A stretch of DNA of 64,000 nucleotides from Poseidonocella pacifica (GTDB lineage: Bacteria; Pseudomonadota; Alphaproteobacteria; Rhodobacterales; Rhodobacteraceae). Below are positions 1 through 8,108 of this stretch, piece after piece. The notes under the pieces are model-generated. The model did no database searches, was not told where the DNA came from, and saw only the letters and a list, made by a program, of their open reading frames with translations. The stretch covers positions 496,001 to 560,000 of the forward strand of contig NZ_FOJU01000001.1 of assembly GCF_900111875.1 (NCBI RefSeq), written 5' to 3'. The translations under genes were made by a program, and so were the position numbers. The first letter of the stretch is position 1. Every line of letters starts with the position of its first letter.

Positions 1-162
1 GCATAGTCAGGCCTTTCGGGATCGCGCTTTGAAAGGTCTCCTCACACCAAATACCTGCTAGGTGGAGTTTGACCCCGTGCGGGAGGCGCTCTACCGTTGG
101 GTGGCTTGGCCCGCACGCGCACTGCGGTGCTCCGCAGTTTGCCATATTGGGACGGAAAAGCG
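1..162. other. Upstream segment without a supported gene
   Basis: All three forward frames carry early stops, so no coding region is supported here. In related genomes secD-secF often precede the Mth938-like gene, so the end of secF may lie just outside the window; that is inference. The one visible structure is an inverted repeat at 121-138 (ACTGCGG, 4-base loop, CCGCAGT), a small hairpin followed by only two T residues. Confidence 0.4.
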
Positions 163-516
163 ATGCGCCTGAACGAGATCCAGTATACCGACGCAGTGCC
201 TGTGGATGGCTATGGACCGGGCTTTTTTCGCATCGGTGGCAAGCTTGTCGACGGCGCGGCCGTGATTGCGCCCGATGGCGTGACCGGCTGGGGCGGCTAT
301 GAAGATGTGGAAACGCTGCTTGCGCTTGCCGGGGCGATCGACGTCATCCTCATGGGTACAGGCGCGGAGATATCCCATATCCCTTCCGATCTTCGCAGAT
401 CGCTTGAAGATGCCGGCATCGGTGTTGAGGTCATGGCCTCTCCTTCGGCCTGCCGCACCTATAATGTCCTGCTCTCCGAAGGGCGGCGCGTGGCATTGGC
501 CGTTCTTCCGGTCTGA
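163..516 (+). CDS. Mth938-like (DUF498) domain protein
   Basis: A 117-residue single-domain protein of the Mth938/DUF498 type, a small alpha/beta fold related to mitochondrial NDUFAF3. Its biochemical role in bacteria is not established. The sequence fits the family: an N-terminal strand segment, 'GGYED' leading into the central helix, the 'LMGTGAE' strand-loop, 'GIGVEVM', then the '[15 protein letters not shown]' C-terminal motif that is the clearest signature. The ATG at 163 is chosen because homology begins at 'MRLNEIQY'; a longer in-frame start at 97 adds non-conserved residues. It ends 10 bases before ccmA and probably shares that transcript. The neighbourhood, cytochrome c maturation and probably secDF upstream, is the usual one in Rhodobacterales. 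Confidence 0.85.
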   Translation: MRLNEIQYTDAVPVDGYGPGFFRIGGKLVDGAAVIAPDGVTGWGGYEDVETLLALAGAIDVILMGTGAEISHIPSDLRRSLEDAGIGVEVMASPSACRTYNVLLSEGRRVALAVLPV

Positions 517-526
517 GCGGGGGGCC

Positions 527-1144
527 ATGAAGGTCACAATTTCCGATCTCGCAATCGCACGCGGGGGCATTCCGGTTCTGGAAGGTCTGTCGTTTGAGGT
601 GCCCGCTGGGCGCGCTCTGATCCTTCGCGGGCCGAACGGGTTGGGCAAAACGACGCTGCTACGTACGCTGTCGGGGTTGCAGCCTCCGCTCGTCGGGCAA
701 ATTGATCCCGGACCCGAAGCGATGGCCTATGGCGCCCACGCGGATGGGTTGAAGGCCACCTTGACCGTTGCGGAGAATCTGACCTTCTGGGCAAAGGTCT
801 TTGGCAAGGCGGACATCGCGCCCGCGCTTGATGCTTTTCGCCTGCGCGATTTGGCGGCGCGTCCCGCTGCAACGCTTTCGGCCGGACAAAAGCGGCGGCT
901 TGGTTTGGCACGAATGGTCGTGACCGGGCGGCCTGTCTGGTTGCTCGATGAGCCGACGGTTTCGCTTGATACCCAAGCCGTTGAATGGTTCGCCGAGGCC
1001 GTACGTACGCATCTGGGGCAGGGGGGCTGCGCGATGATCGCCACGCATATCGACCTGCGGATCGAAGCGGATGTGCTCGACCTTTCACCGTTCCGCGCGA
1101 AGCCTGCGCGGGAAGCCGACGATTTCGCAGAGGCCTTCTTGTGA
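527..1144 (+). CDS. ccmA: Heme exporter ATP-binding protein CcmA
   Basis: ATPase of the CcmAB(CD) complex of system I cytochrome c maturation. It powers release of heme-loaded CcmE from CcmC/CcmD at the inner membrane. The 205-residue length is normal for CcmA. Visible motifs are Walker A 'GPNGLGKTT', the ABC signature 'LSAGQKRRL' and Walker B 'VWLLDEPT' followed by 'SLD', with the switch histidine in 'IATHID'. The ATG at 527 is chosen because homology starts at 'MKVTISDL' and a purine-rich GCGGGGGGCC stretch precedes it. The stop overlaps the GTG start of ccmB (GTGA), indicating translational coupling within ccmABCDG. Confidence 0.96.
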   Translation: MKVTISDLAIARGGIPVLEGLSFEVPAGRALILRGPNGLGKTTLLRTLSGLQPPLVGQIDPGPEAMAYGAHADGLKATLTVAENLTFWAKVFGKADIAPALDAFRLRDLAARPAATLSAGQKRRLGLARMVVTGRPVWLLDEPTVSLDTQAVEWFAEAVRTHLGQGGCAMIATHIDLRIEADVLDLSPFRAKPAREADDFAEAFL

Positions 1145-1797
1145 TCGCTTTGCTCCTTCGTGACCTGCGCCTGGCGGTCCGTGCGGGCGGGGGCTTTGGC
1201 CTTGGTCTGGCGTTCTTCCTGATTGTGACGGTCCTCGTTCCGTTTGGTGTCGGCCCGCAGAGCGAGTTGCTCGCCCGGATTGCACCCGGCATCTTGTGGC
1301 TGGGGGCGCTGCTCGCATGCCTTCTGTCGCTCGACAGGATCTTCGCGCTGGAATGGGAGGATGGCTCGCTCGATCTGTTGGCTACGTCGCCGCTGCCGCT
1401 TGAGGGAATCGCGGCGATCAAGGCGCTGGCGCATTGGTTGACCTCCGCTTTGCCGCTGGTGGCCGCGGCCCCCGCGCTTGGCCTGCTGCTCTCCCTTCCT
1501 CAAGGTGGCTACCTGTGGCTCATGGTATCCCTTCTTGCCGGAACACCCGCCCTGAGCGTGATCGGGGCCTTCGGCGCGGCGCTGACCGTCGGGATCAAGC
1601 GGGGCGGGCTTTTGCTCAGCCTGCTGGTGCTTCCGCTCTATGTTCCGACTTTGATTTTCGGGGCAGAAGTGGCGCGAAGGGGGGCTGAAGGGCTGAACCC
1701 GATTACGCCGCTCCTGCTGCTTGCGGGAATTACCTGCGGCACTATCGCGCTTTTGCCATTTGCCTCCGCCGCTGTATTGCGTATCAACCTGCGCTGA
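1141..1797 (+). CDS. ccmB: Heme exporter membrane protein CcmB
   Basis: Integral membrane partner of CcmA in cytochrome c maturation. At 218 residues it has the expected CcmB size, with about six hydrophobic segments and the conserved early motif '[13 protein letters not shown]'-type region (here '[13 protein letters not shown]') in the cytoplasmic loop, followed by 'HWLTSALPL'. The GTG start at 1141 overlaps the ccmA stop by four bases; the reading begins '[16 protein letters not shown]', matching the family N-terminus. Any longer ATG lies deep inside ccmA. The gene ends 17 bases before ccmC. Confidence 0.95.
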   Translation: MIALLLRDLRLAVRAGGGFGLGLAFFLIVTVLVPFGVGPQSELLARIAPGILWLGALLACLLSLDRIFALEWEDGSLDLLATSPLPLEGIAAIKALAHWLTSALPLVAAAPALGLLLSLPQGGYLWLMVSLLAGTPALSVIGAFGAALTVGIKRGGLLLSLLVLPLYVPTLIFGAEVARRGAEGLNPITPLLLLAGITCGTIALLPFASAAVLRINLR

Positions 1798-1814
1798 ACC
1801 AAACGGGAGAGATC

Positions 1815-2546
1815 ATGGCATCGCTCTGGGAATATGCAAATCCGAGAAAGTTCATGGGGACGTCCGGCGCACTCCTGCCTTGGGTCTCCTATGGGGCTGG
1901 TGCGTGCCTTGTTGTGGGACTCTTTTGGGGTTTTTTCTTCACGCCCGACGACTATCGACAAGGCTCCACGGTAAAGATCATTTATCTGCATGTTCCGGCG
2001 GCTCTCATGGCGATCAACGCGTGGTTCATGATGCTGGTGGCGTCACTGATCTGGATCGTCCGGCGGCACCACGTCTCTGCGCTCGCGGCCAAGGCGGCTG
2101 CCCCCATCGGTGCGGTCATGACCGTCATCGCGCTATTGACCGGCGCGATCTGGGGCCAGCCGATGTGGGGCACGTGGTGGGCGTGGGATCCCAGGCTGAC
2201 GTCGTTTCTTATCCTGTTTCTATTTTATCTGGGCTATATCGCCCTGTGGTCCGCGATCGAGAATGACGATACCGCGGCTGACCTGACTTCGGTGCTTTGC
2301 CTTGTGGGTTCGGTCTTTGCGGTGCTCTCGCGCTATGCGGTCAACTTCTGGAATCAGGGGCTTCATCAGGGCGCCTCTCTCAGCCTCGACAAGGAAGAGA
2401 ACGTGGCCGACGTCTTTTACCTGCCTCTGCTCGTATGCATTGCGGGCTTTGTCTTGCTGTTTCTCGCCCTCGTCCTGCTGCGCACCCGGACAGAAATCCG
2501 CGCGCGGCGGACCCGCGCCCTTCTTGCACGGGAGCGGATGGCATGA
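1815..2546 (+). CDS. ccmC: Heme exporter/handling protein CcmC
   Basis: CcmC binds heme and loads it covalently on the chaperone CcmE in the periplasm. The 243-residue protein has six transmembrane segments and the diagnostic tryptophan-rich periplasmic loop 'WGTWWAWDPRLTS' in its middle third, plus two conserved histidines flanking it ('YLHVPAA' in the first loop and 'NQGLHQG' in the third). The ATG at 1815 is preceded by an AACGGGAGAG ribosome-binding site. Its stop overlaps the ccmD start (ATGA). Confidence 0.97.
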   Translation: MASLWEYANPRKFMGTSGALLPWVSYGAGACLVVGLFWGFFFTPDDYRQGSTVKIIYLHVPAALMAINAWFMMLVASLIWIVRRHHVSALAAKAAAPIGAVMTVIALLTGAIWGQPMWGTWWAWDPRLTSFLILFLFYLGYIALWSAIENDDTAADLTSVLCLVGSVFAVLSRYAVNFWNQGLHQGASLSLDKEENVADVFYLPLLVCIAGFVLLFLALVLLRTRTEIRARRTRALLARERMA

Positions 2547-2707
2547 TGCCGGATCTTGGGAAATACGCGGATGCCGTGCTTTCGGCCTATGGGGTCAGCC
2601 TTGCGCTAATCTTTGGGCTCGTGGCTTTGAGTCTATGGCAATCCCGACGCGCCCTCGCGTCCCTCCGGGAGATCGAGGCACGAAAGGACCATGATCATGG
2701 CGCTTAG
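2543..2707 (+). CDS. ccmD: Heme exporter small protein CcmD
   Basis: A 54-residue membrane protein that joins CcmABC and is needed to release holo-CcmE. It has one transmembrane segment (about residues 13-30, 'VLSAYGVSLALIFGLVALSL') followed by a charged cytoplasmic tail, the standard CcmD plan, including the early 'YxxxV..AYG' motif. The start at 2543 overlaps the ccmC stop as ATGA; a second ATG follows immediately. The 3' end overlaps ccmG by 17 bases. Its frame is easily missed because a longer out-of-frame reading covers it. Confidence 0.88.
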   Translation: MMPDLGKYADAVLSAYGVSLALIFGLVALSLWQSRRALASLREIEARKDHDHGA

Positions 2708-3230
2708 GCCGATGATGTTGATCCCACCGCTGGCATTCGCGGGATTGGCCACGATGTTTTTCGTCGGCATGATGCGGGAGGATCCCGACGGCCTCCCGTC
2801 GACACGGGCGGGCGGCCCGGCCCCTGTGGTTCAGATCACACCACTTGGTGACAAGCCACTCTTTGACGATGCAGCGCTGCGCGACGGTGAGGTCAAGCTG
2901 GTGAATTACTGGGCGAGTTGGTGCGCCCCGTGCCGGGTCGAGCACCCCAATCTTGCCGAACTCTCTGCAATGGGCATCCCGGTCTATGGGGTCAACTACA
3001 AGGACAAACCCGAGAATGCGCTCGGGTTTCTGGCGGAACTCGGCGATCCCTATGCCGCCATCGGGGCGGACGCCGACGGGCGCATGGCGCTTGAATGGGG
3101 CGTTTATGGCGTGCCGGAAACTTACGTGATCGACGGCGATGGGGTGATCCTGTCCCGTTTCGCAGGGCCGATAACCGACCGTGTCATGACCTCCACGATA
3201 CTGCCCGCGATAGAAGCTGCCCGAAACTAG
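2691..3230 (+). CDS. ccmG: Thiol:disulfide interchange protein CcmG/DsbE
   Basis: Periplasmic membrane-anchored thioredoxin that reduces apocytochrome c CXXCH cysteines or the Ccm chaperones; it receives electrons from CcdA, and a ccdA gene lies at 61.4 kb. The 179-residue protein has an N-terminal anchor (about residues 8-27), then a thioredoxin fold with the active site 'WCAPC' (Cys78, Cys81) and the cis-proline loop 'YGVPETYVID'. The start at 2691 is ATG; an ATG two codons later is equally possible. The stop TAG sits inside CTAG, which also provides the stop of the convergent dsbB-like gene. Confidence 0.95.
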   Translation: MIMALRPMMLIPPLAFAGLATMFFVGMMREDPDGLPSTRAGGPAPVVQITPLGDKPLFDDAALRDGEVKLVNYWASWCAPCRVEHPNLAELSAMGIPVYGVNYKDKPENALGFLAELGDPYAAIGADADGRMALEWGVYGVPETYVIDGDGVILSRFAGPITDRVMTSTILPAIEAARN

Positions 3231-3688
3231 GCGCGCCGCGCCGCCGTGATCCAGATCCCGACCAGAACGAGGCTCAGCACCGCGTTCCACCCGGCCATGC
3301 TCAGCCCCGCGAGGGACCACGCGATATCGTCGCAGCGTACGATCGGCGCATTCTGAATCTGAGCGAGCAACTCTGTGGGAGAGAGGCCGCCGATGTTATT
3401 GGTGGCGGTGCAGGATGTGGGCCCTTCCCAAAAATCCCACTCCACCCCGGCATGATAGATCCCGATGGCCGCCGTAGCCGCGGCAGCCAGCGCCCCGAGG
3501 AGAGGCAGCGCCGCACCGGGAACGACGACGGCGACCGCCCCTATGAGGATCGCTGCGGCATGCGGCCAACGTTGCCAAAGGCACATCTTGCAAGGAGCAA
3601 GCCCCCCGAGATGCTGGAACGCGAATGCGCCGAGCAGAAGGGCGGCCGAGCCACCAGCGGCTAGGATGACGAGAAGGCGTCGGTTCAT
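3227..3688 (-). CDS. Disulfide bond formation protein B family
   Basis: A 153-residue quinone-linked disulfide generator of the DsbB/DsbI family, reoxidising a periplasmic DsbA-like oxidant. It has four transmembrane segments, the quinone-side motif 'CKMCLWQRWPH' (Cys33, Cys36) and a periplasmic loop with Cys93 and Cys119. The ATG at 3688 overlaps the stop of the upstream YqaA-like gene (ATGA), so the two are translationally coupled. It converges on ccmG, with the two stop codons sharing CTAG. The juxtaposition of a reducing (ccmG) and an oxidising (dsbB) thiol gene is functionally coherent. Confidence 0.88.
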   Translation of the reverse strand: MNRRLLVILAAGGSAALLLGAFAFQHLGGLAPCKMCLWQRWPHAAAILIGAVAVVVPGAALPLLGALAAAATAAIGIYHAGVEWDFWEGPTSCTATNNIGGLSPTELLAQIQNAPIVRCDDIAWSLAGLSMAGWNAVLSLVLVGIWITAARRA

Positions 3689-4263
3689 AGGAATTTCGCG
3701 GCATAAAAGCCGCCCAATAGAATGACCACGAAGAGGGTGAACATCAGGCCAAGCCGCTTTTCGATGAAATCGCGGATCGGGGCGCCGAATTTCCACAAGA
3801 GCGCCGCCACGATGAAGAACCGAAGGCCCCGCGCAAGCAGCGAGGTCGCCATGAACGTCAGGAGCGGCATTCCCGTCCAGCCCGACATGATCGTGATGAC
3901 CTTGTAGGGGAAGGGCGTGACCCCAGCGATGAGCACCGCCCAGAAGCCGAAGTCGTTGAACCGCGTGTTGAAATGCGCCATCGCATCCCCCTTGCCGAGC
4001 GCCTCCAGTATCGGAGCACCGATCTGTTCGTAGAAGAAAGCCCCGATCATATAGCCGAGCAGCCCGCCCAAAACGGAGGCCGTCAGAGCCACCAGAGCGA
4101 TGAGCCACGCACGGGACGGCCTTGCGATGATCATCGGGATCATCAAGACGTCAGGAGGAATTGGGAAGACGGAACTTTCGATGAAGGCGACTGCGGCCAG
4201 CACCCAGAGCGCGTTGCGGTGATGCGCCATGCGCAGGGTCCAGTCATATAGGGATCGCAGCAC
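3685..4263 (-). CDS. YqaA/DedA (SNARE-associated) family membrane protein
   Basis: A 192-residue inner-membrane protein of the YqaA branch of the DedA/VTT superfamily, which is linked to membrane homeostasis and lipid scrambling; the exact substrate is unknown. Family signs are 'FIESSVFPIPPDVLMIPM', 'GGLLGYMIGAFFYEQIG' and 'TPFPYKVITIMSG'. I choose the GTG at 4263, which has AAGAGG about six bases upstream; another GTG at 4267-4269 and an upstream ATG are in frame but lack conserved residues. It forms a two-gene operon with the dsbB-like gene. Confidence 0.85.
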   Translation of the reverse strand: MLRSLYDWTLRMAHHRNALWVLAAVAFIESSVFPIPPDVLMIPMIIARPSRAWLIALVALTASVLGGLLGYMIGAFFYEQIGAPILEALGKGDAMAHFNTRFNDFGFWAVLIAGVTPFPYKVITIMSGWTGMPLLTFMATSLLARGLRFFIVAALLWKFGAPIRDFIEKRLGLMFTLFVVILLGGFYAAKFL

Positions 4264-4383
4264 GGGCACCTCTTGGATTCTTCTTGGCCTTCTTAGACGC
4301 AAATTTCCTGTATCGAAATACCTCCCCTTGCTTGCAATTCGCCATCACGCGTTCCAAACGACCAAGAGAACGGAGTTTGTGCA

Positions 4384-4965
4384 ATGTTGGCACCAAATCT
4401 GGAGTTACGGGTCGGTCGGTGGATCGATTTTCTGGCACAGGCGATGGCTTGGGGCGGGGGGTGCATCCTCGCGGCGATCAGTCTCATGACCGTGGTGTCG
4501 ATTGTCGGGCGCGGACTTGACGGGCTGGGCCTTGGACCGGTCACCGGGGATTACGAGCTTGCGGCCATAGGAACGGCGATTGCCGTTTTCGGTTTCATGC
4601 CGTGGTGTCAGCTTCGACGCGGCCACGTCACAGTGGATATCTTCACCGGTCGTCTGCCATCGCGGATCCATGCGGGCTTCGGGTTTTTGGGGGATGTGCT
4701 CATCACGGTGTCCAGCGCAGTCATCCTGCGACAACTCTGGTTCGGCTTTGCGGAGAAATATCCTCACGGCAGCGACGCGTTTCGCGGCGCGCTCGGCATG
4801 GGGTACAAGCCGTTCTTCGCGGAAACGACCTATGAGTTGCAGATCCCTGTCTGGATTCCCTATCTCGCGGCGCTTTGTGGTTCGGCGCTTTTCCTGATGG
4901 TCAGCCTGTATACCTGTTGGCGCAGCCTCAACTGGGTGATTGCGGGAGAGGAAAAAGCAGCATGA
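4384..4965 (+). CDS. TRAP transporter small permease (DctQ family)
   Basis: A 193-residue four-helix small subunit of a tripartite ATP-independent periplasmic transporter. The family motif 'VVSIVGRGLDG' follows the first helix, with 'PWCQLRRGHVTVDIF' in the middle, typical of DctQ proteins. The start has an AACGGAG site upstream. It overlaps the large permease by four bases (ATGA). The third component, a DctP-type binding protein, is not beside it. Substrate cannot be told from sequence; carboxylates are usual for this class. Confidence 0.9.
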   Translation: MLAPNLELRVGRWIDFLAQAMAWGGGCILAAISLMTVVSIVGRGLDGLGLGPVTGDYELAAIGTAIAVFGFMPWCQLRRGHVTVDIFTGRLPSRIHAGFGFLGDVLITVSSAVILRQLWFGFAEKYPHGSDAFRGALGMGYKPFFAETTYELQIPVWIPYLAALCGSALFLMVSLYTCWRSLNWVIAGEEKAA

Positions 4966-6314
4966 GTGGTCTCGTCCTTGCGCTCATCGCCTTTGCGGCG
5001 ATGATTGGTGCGGTATTTCTGCGGGTGCCGATTGCGCTGGCGATGGGGCTGACCGGGTTCTTCGGCACTTGGCACGTCCTTGGATCACCCAACGCGCCGC
5101 TCGCCCAGATGAAAACGTTGACCTATGAGACGTTTGCCAATCCCGGGCTTGCCATTGTTCCTCTGTTCCTGCTGATGGGCCAGTTTGCAACGCGAACGGG
5201 CATGTCCGCCGCGCTCTTTCGGGCCGCTTCCGATTGGTTCGGGCACCGGCGCGGTGGCATTGCCATGGCAAGCGTCGGGGCCTGCGCGGGATTTGGCGCG
5301 ATTTGCGGCTCTTCGCTCGCCACCGCTTCGACGATGGGGCAGGTCGCACTGCCTGAGATGCGCTCGCGAGGCTATTCTGATGCCCTGAGCACCGGCGTAC
5401 TGGCTGCGGGCGGCACGCTTGGCATCCTTATCCCGCCGTCAATCATCCTCGTGATCTACGCGATCATGGCCGAACAGAATATCGTCAAGATGTTCATGGC
5501 CGCGATCATACCCGGCGTCCTGGCAGCCATCGGTTACATTCTGACCGTCGCAGTCTATGTCCGTTTGCGGCCCGGTGCGGGGTCGATTGATGCGCGAGTT
5601 CCTTGGGCGGCACGCTGGCGGACGCTTTGGGCCACGTGGCCGGTGTTCGTCATCTTTGGGCTGACGATCGGCGGGATTGTCGGAGACTGGAACTGGGCCA
5701 AACCCGGACCGCAGGCGCTCTTTACGCCGGGCGAGGCGGCGGCCTTTGGTACGGTCGCGACCGGCCTTTATGGCATCGCCACGCGGCAACTTGGCTTGAC
5801 CGTTTTCTTCGAGGCCGTGCTGGAGACGGCGAAGACCAGCGCGATGATCTATCTCATTTTGCTTGGGGCGGAGGTTCTGAAGGGCTTTCTTGCCCTGACC
5901 CGTGCGCCCGACCAATTGGCCGACTGGGTGCTTTCGCAGGGGTATGCCCCGTTGACCGTGCTGGCGATCATGTTGCTGTGCTACCTGATCTTCGGATGCC
6001 TGATGGACAGTCTCAGCATGATCTTGCTGACGATTCCCATCTTTCTGCCGGTGATTGCCGTGCTTGATTTTGGCCTGTCACCCGAAGAGACTGCCATATG
6101 GTTTGGCATCCTCGCGCTGATCGTGGTGGAGGTGGGCCTTATTACGCCCCCGGTGGGGATGAACCTTTTCATCATCAACCGGGTCGCTCCCGATATTCCC
6201 ATGACCGCGACCTATCGCGGCGTGGCGCCGTTCGTCATGTCGGATCTGCTGCGGGTAGGTCTGCTGGTCGGCTTCCCCGGGATCACGCTCTGGTTGGTGA
6301 GATTTCTCTTCTGA
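4962..6314 (+). CDS. TRAP transporter large permease (DctM family)
   Basis: A 450-residue sodium-driven large subunit of the same TRAP system. It has about 12 hydrophobic segments and family landmarks such as 'GACAGFGAICGSSLATASTM' and, in the second half, 'GCLMDSLSMILLTIPIFLPV', followed by 'VEVGLITPPVGMNLF'. The start is the ATG at 4962 overlapping the small-subunit stop. The gene ends 44 bases before tRNA-Leu. Without a local binding protein the transported compound is unknown; a distant dctP may supply it. Confidence 0.93.
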   Translation: MSGLVLALIAFAAMIGAVFLRVPIALAMGLTGFFGTWHVLGSPNAPLAQMKTLTYETFANPGLAIVPLFLLMGQFATRTGMSAALFRAASDWFGHRRGGIAMASVGACAGFGAICGSSLATASTMGQVALPEMRSRGYSDALSTGVLAAGGTLGILIPPSIILVIYAIMAEQNIVKMFMAAIIPGVLAAIGYILTVAVYVRLRPGAGSIDARVPWAARWRTLWATWPVFVIFGLTIGGIVGDWNWAKPGPQALFTPGEAAAFGTVATGLYGIATRQLGLTVFFEAVLETAKTSAMIYLILLGAEVLKGFLALTRAPDQLADWVLSQGYAPLTVLAIMLLCYLIFGCLMDSLSMILLTIPIFLPVIAVLDFGLSPEETAIWFGILALIVVEVGLITPPVGMNLFIINRVAPDIPMTATYRGVAPFVMSDLLRVGLLVGFPGITLWLVRFLF

Positions 6315-6358
6315 TTGCTCTTTACGCCCCCGTTTTGCTTCGCTAAATCGGGGAGCGA

Positions 6359-6444
6359 GCCCAAGTGGCGGAATGGTAGACGCAGGGGATTCAAAATCCC
6401 CCGTCCTAACGGACGTGCCGGTTCGAGTCCGGCCTTGGGTACCA
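6359..6444 (+). tRNA. tRNA-Leu (anticodon CAA)
   Basis: An 86-base type II tRNA with encoded CCA (6442-6444). The acceptor arms are GCCCAAG at 6359-6365 and CTTGGGT at 6434-6440; the anticodon stem GGGGA/TCCCC encloses a seven-base loop with CAA at 6392-6394; a long variable arm follows (CGTCCTAACGGACG); the T arm is CCGGTTCGAGTCCGG. It reads UUG. Confidence 0.97.
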
Positions 6445-6467
6445 TAGCAAAGCACAGCTTTTGCGTG

Positions 6468-6498
6468 AAAACCGCCGGTCGCACGATCGGCGGTTTTT
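6468..6498 (+). terminator. Intrinsic terminator after tRNA-Leu
   Basis: A ten-base stem AAAACCGCCG (6468-6477) pairs with CGGCGGTTTT (6488-6497), ending in a run of five T residues. It probably ends the tRNA-Leu transcript and any read-through from the TRAP genes. Confidence 0.85.
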
Positions 6499-6765
6499 CG
6501 TTGTCTGGACCGCCTTGCAGGGGGCACCCTATACTCTCGTGGTCATCCTACCTGGGCTTTGCCCCTATCATGGTCATGCGACCTTCCTCGCCGATATCCC
6601 GAATCGCATTCAATTGCCGTACCCTGATGCGGCTACACTCGACTGGTTGCTATCAGATCATGCAGAAAGGCACGCCGAGCTTACATCTGCAGGTTTGAGG
6701 CGTGGACGTGGCTCCACGTCGCGATGTCTATTGTCGGCAGGCTCGGTATCCCGGAGACGGCTGAA
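6499..6765. other. Intergenic stretch between tRNA-Leu terminator and hydratase gene
   Basis: No gene is supported. Forward ORFs across this stretch begin inside the tRNA or terminator and have no recognisable domain; one around 6580-6700 contains a protein-like run ('RIQLPYPDAATLDWLLSD') that might be a decayed gene fragment. A perfect hairpin GACGTGG-CT-CCACGTC lies at 6705-6720, just before the hydratase coding region. Confidence 0.45.
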
Positions 6766-7503
6766 GTGATCATCGAATCCCCAATTGTGAAACGGTTCGC
6801 AAACCTCTTGGCCGATGCGCGGGCAACCGACGTGCGTGGTGATGCAAGTTCCCTCGCCGCGCCCGACTACGACGAGGCCTTGGCCATCCAGCGACGTGTG
6901 CTGCCTTTGCTCGGGCCGCTGAGCGGTTTCAAGGTGGGGGCATTTCGGCCGGGCCAACCCGCCATGGCCCCGATCCCCTCCGCGCGGACATTCCCCAGTG
7001 GCTCGGATGTTCCGGTGCGAGAGATGCTAGGCATCGAGTTGGAGGTCGGCTTTGAGATATTGCGAGCGCCGGAACCGGCGATGCGCCACGCGCCGCAGGA
7101 TTTCCTCCTCCCTCGGATCGTTTTGGAGCTTTGCGACCAGCGATTTGATGGGGATGCGCTCGACCCTGCGGTGAAGTTGGCAGATATGCAGCTCAATGAC
7201 GGCGTCGTACTTGGGCCCGCATTGGCCGACTGGGATGGCAGCGACTTTGGTCGGCTGAACGCGCGTCTGCGATGTGGTGACACGACGGTCGTCGATGGCG
7301 AGGTCATTGTGCCGGGCGGCTCTGCGTTGAGCAATCTGTGGACATTGCTGGACCATCTCGGAAATCATTGCGGCGGTATCAAGGTTGGGCAAACTGTCAT
7401 AACCGGGTCAGTCTCCGGTCTCACGGAGTTTCCGCCGGGAACGCAGGTGGATGGGATGATCGTCGGGTTTGCGCCCATCTCTTGCCGCCTCGTACAGGCT
7501 TGA
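6766..7503 (+). CDS. 2-keto-4-pentenoate hydratase/FAH-superfamily protein
   Basis: A 245-residue protein of the MhpD/fumarylacetoacetate-hydrolase superfamily, whose members hydrate or decarboxylate 2-oxo-4-enoic acids in aromatic-ring and related catabolism with a divalent metal. The central 'GIELEVGFEI' gives the two metal-binding acidic positions, and 'MQLNDGVVLGPALADW' and 'GGSALSNLWTLLDHLGNHCGGI' match the C-terminal half. I favour GTG at 6766, which has GGAG nine bases upstream; an ATG at 6724 adds 14 residues but has no ribosome-binding site. It stands alone on the plus strand, converging on the RidA gene. Its link to the neighbouring amide pathway is unproven. Confidence 0.78.
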   Translation: MIIESPIVKRFANLLADARATDVRGDASSLAAPDYDEALAIQRRVLPLLGPLSGFKVGAFRPGQPAMAPIPSARTFPSGSDVPVREMLGIELEVGFEILRAPEPAMRHAPQDFLLPRIVLELCDQRFDGDALDPAVKLADMQLNDGVVLGPALADWDGSDFGRLNARLRCGDTTVVDGEVIVPGGSALSNLWTLLDHLGNHCGGIKVGQTVITGSVSGLTEFPPGTQVDGMIVGFAPISCRLVQA

Positions 7504-7649
7504 GGTCGAAATCGATACTCATCGGGAATCCTGTCGTCTTGGTGCCTGACAACAGGGCGGTTTGTACCGTTAGAGATTCGTGCCAACACCCTCGACTTCT
7601 CGAAAGGGCGCGAGCCGGGTAAATGCGGTTTGATCGCCGGGCCGAAGCG

Positions 7650-8108
7650 TCAGCGCAGTTCGAGAACAGCTTCGACCTCCACCAACGAATTCGCAGGCAG
7701 GGAGCTTACGTTCACCGCCGTCCGGGCATGGCGCCCCGCATCTCCGAACAGGTCGATGAACAACTGCGATGCGCCGTTGAGGATAAATGGTCCCTCACCA
7801 TAATCCGGATCGGCCGCGACATAGCCGTTGACCTTGATCACACCCGCGATGCGGTCAAGAGATCCCGCTACTTGCTGCGCGCAGAACAGCAGGTTGAGGA
7901 CGCACATGCGCGCGGCGTCCTGCCCGATGGTCACGTCGAAGCCTTTGGAGATCGGGCCGAAGTACTTCGGCACGCCTTCCCATTCGCAAATCTGACCGGA
8001 GAGGAACAGCAGGTTGCCGCTGATTTTGCCGGGCAGGAATAGGGCACGCGACGGGGCGGAGGGGGGCAGGGCAAGGCCCATCTCGGAGAGTTTCGCCTCA
8101 ATCGTCAT
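7650..8108 (-). CDS. RidA (YjgF/YER057c) family protein
   Basis: A 152-residue member of the RidA superfamily, YjgF_endoribonuc-like subgroup. RidA proteins hydrolyse reactive enamine/imine intermediates, and RutC-like members act in pyrimidine breakdown. The sequence shows 'LFLSGQICEWEG', 'NLLFCAQQVAGSLDRI' and 'VEVEAVLEL' at the expected places. The usual active-site arginine (…N.R… before the C-terminal Glu) appears as 'RTAVNVSSLPANSLVEVE'. The start ATG overlaps the stop of the upstream amidase (four bases), so it is the last gene of the seven-gene transporter-amidase operon. Confidence 0.88.
   Translation of the reverse strand: MTIEAKLSEMGLALPPSAPSRALFLPGKISGNLLFLSGQICEWEGVPKYFGPISKGFDVTIGQDAARMCVLNLLFCAQQVAGSLDRIAGVIKVNGYVAADPDYGEGPFILNGASQLFIDLFGDAGRHARTAVNVSSLPANSLVEVEAVLELR

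Noticed and set aside
62-172. Short GTG-started reading before the Mth938-like gene
   Set aside because: Only about 36 codons, no domain, and ends inside the next gene.
534-1421. Long minus-strand reading (295 codons) over ccmA and ccmB
   Set aside because: Antisense shadow of two well-supported genes; arginine- and proline-rich with no domain.
6359-6444. tRNA-Leu as an attachment site of an integrated element
   Set aside because: No repeat of its 3' end and no integrase gene were seen in the window.
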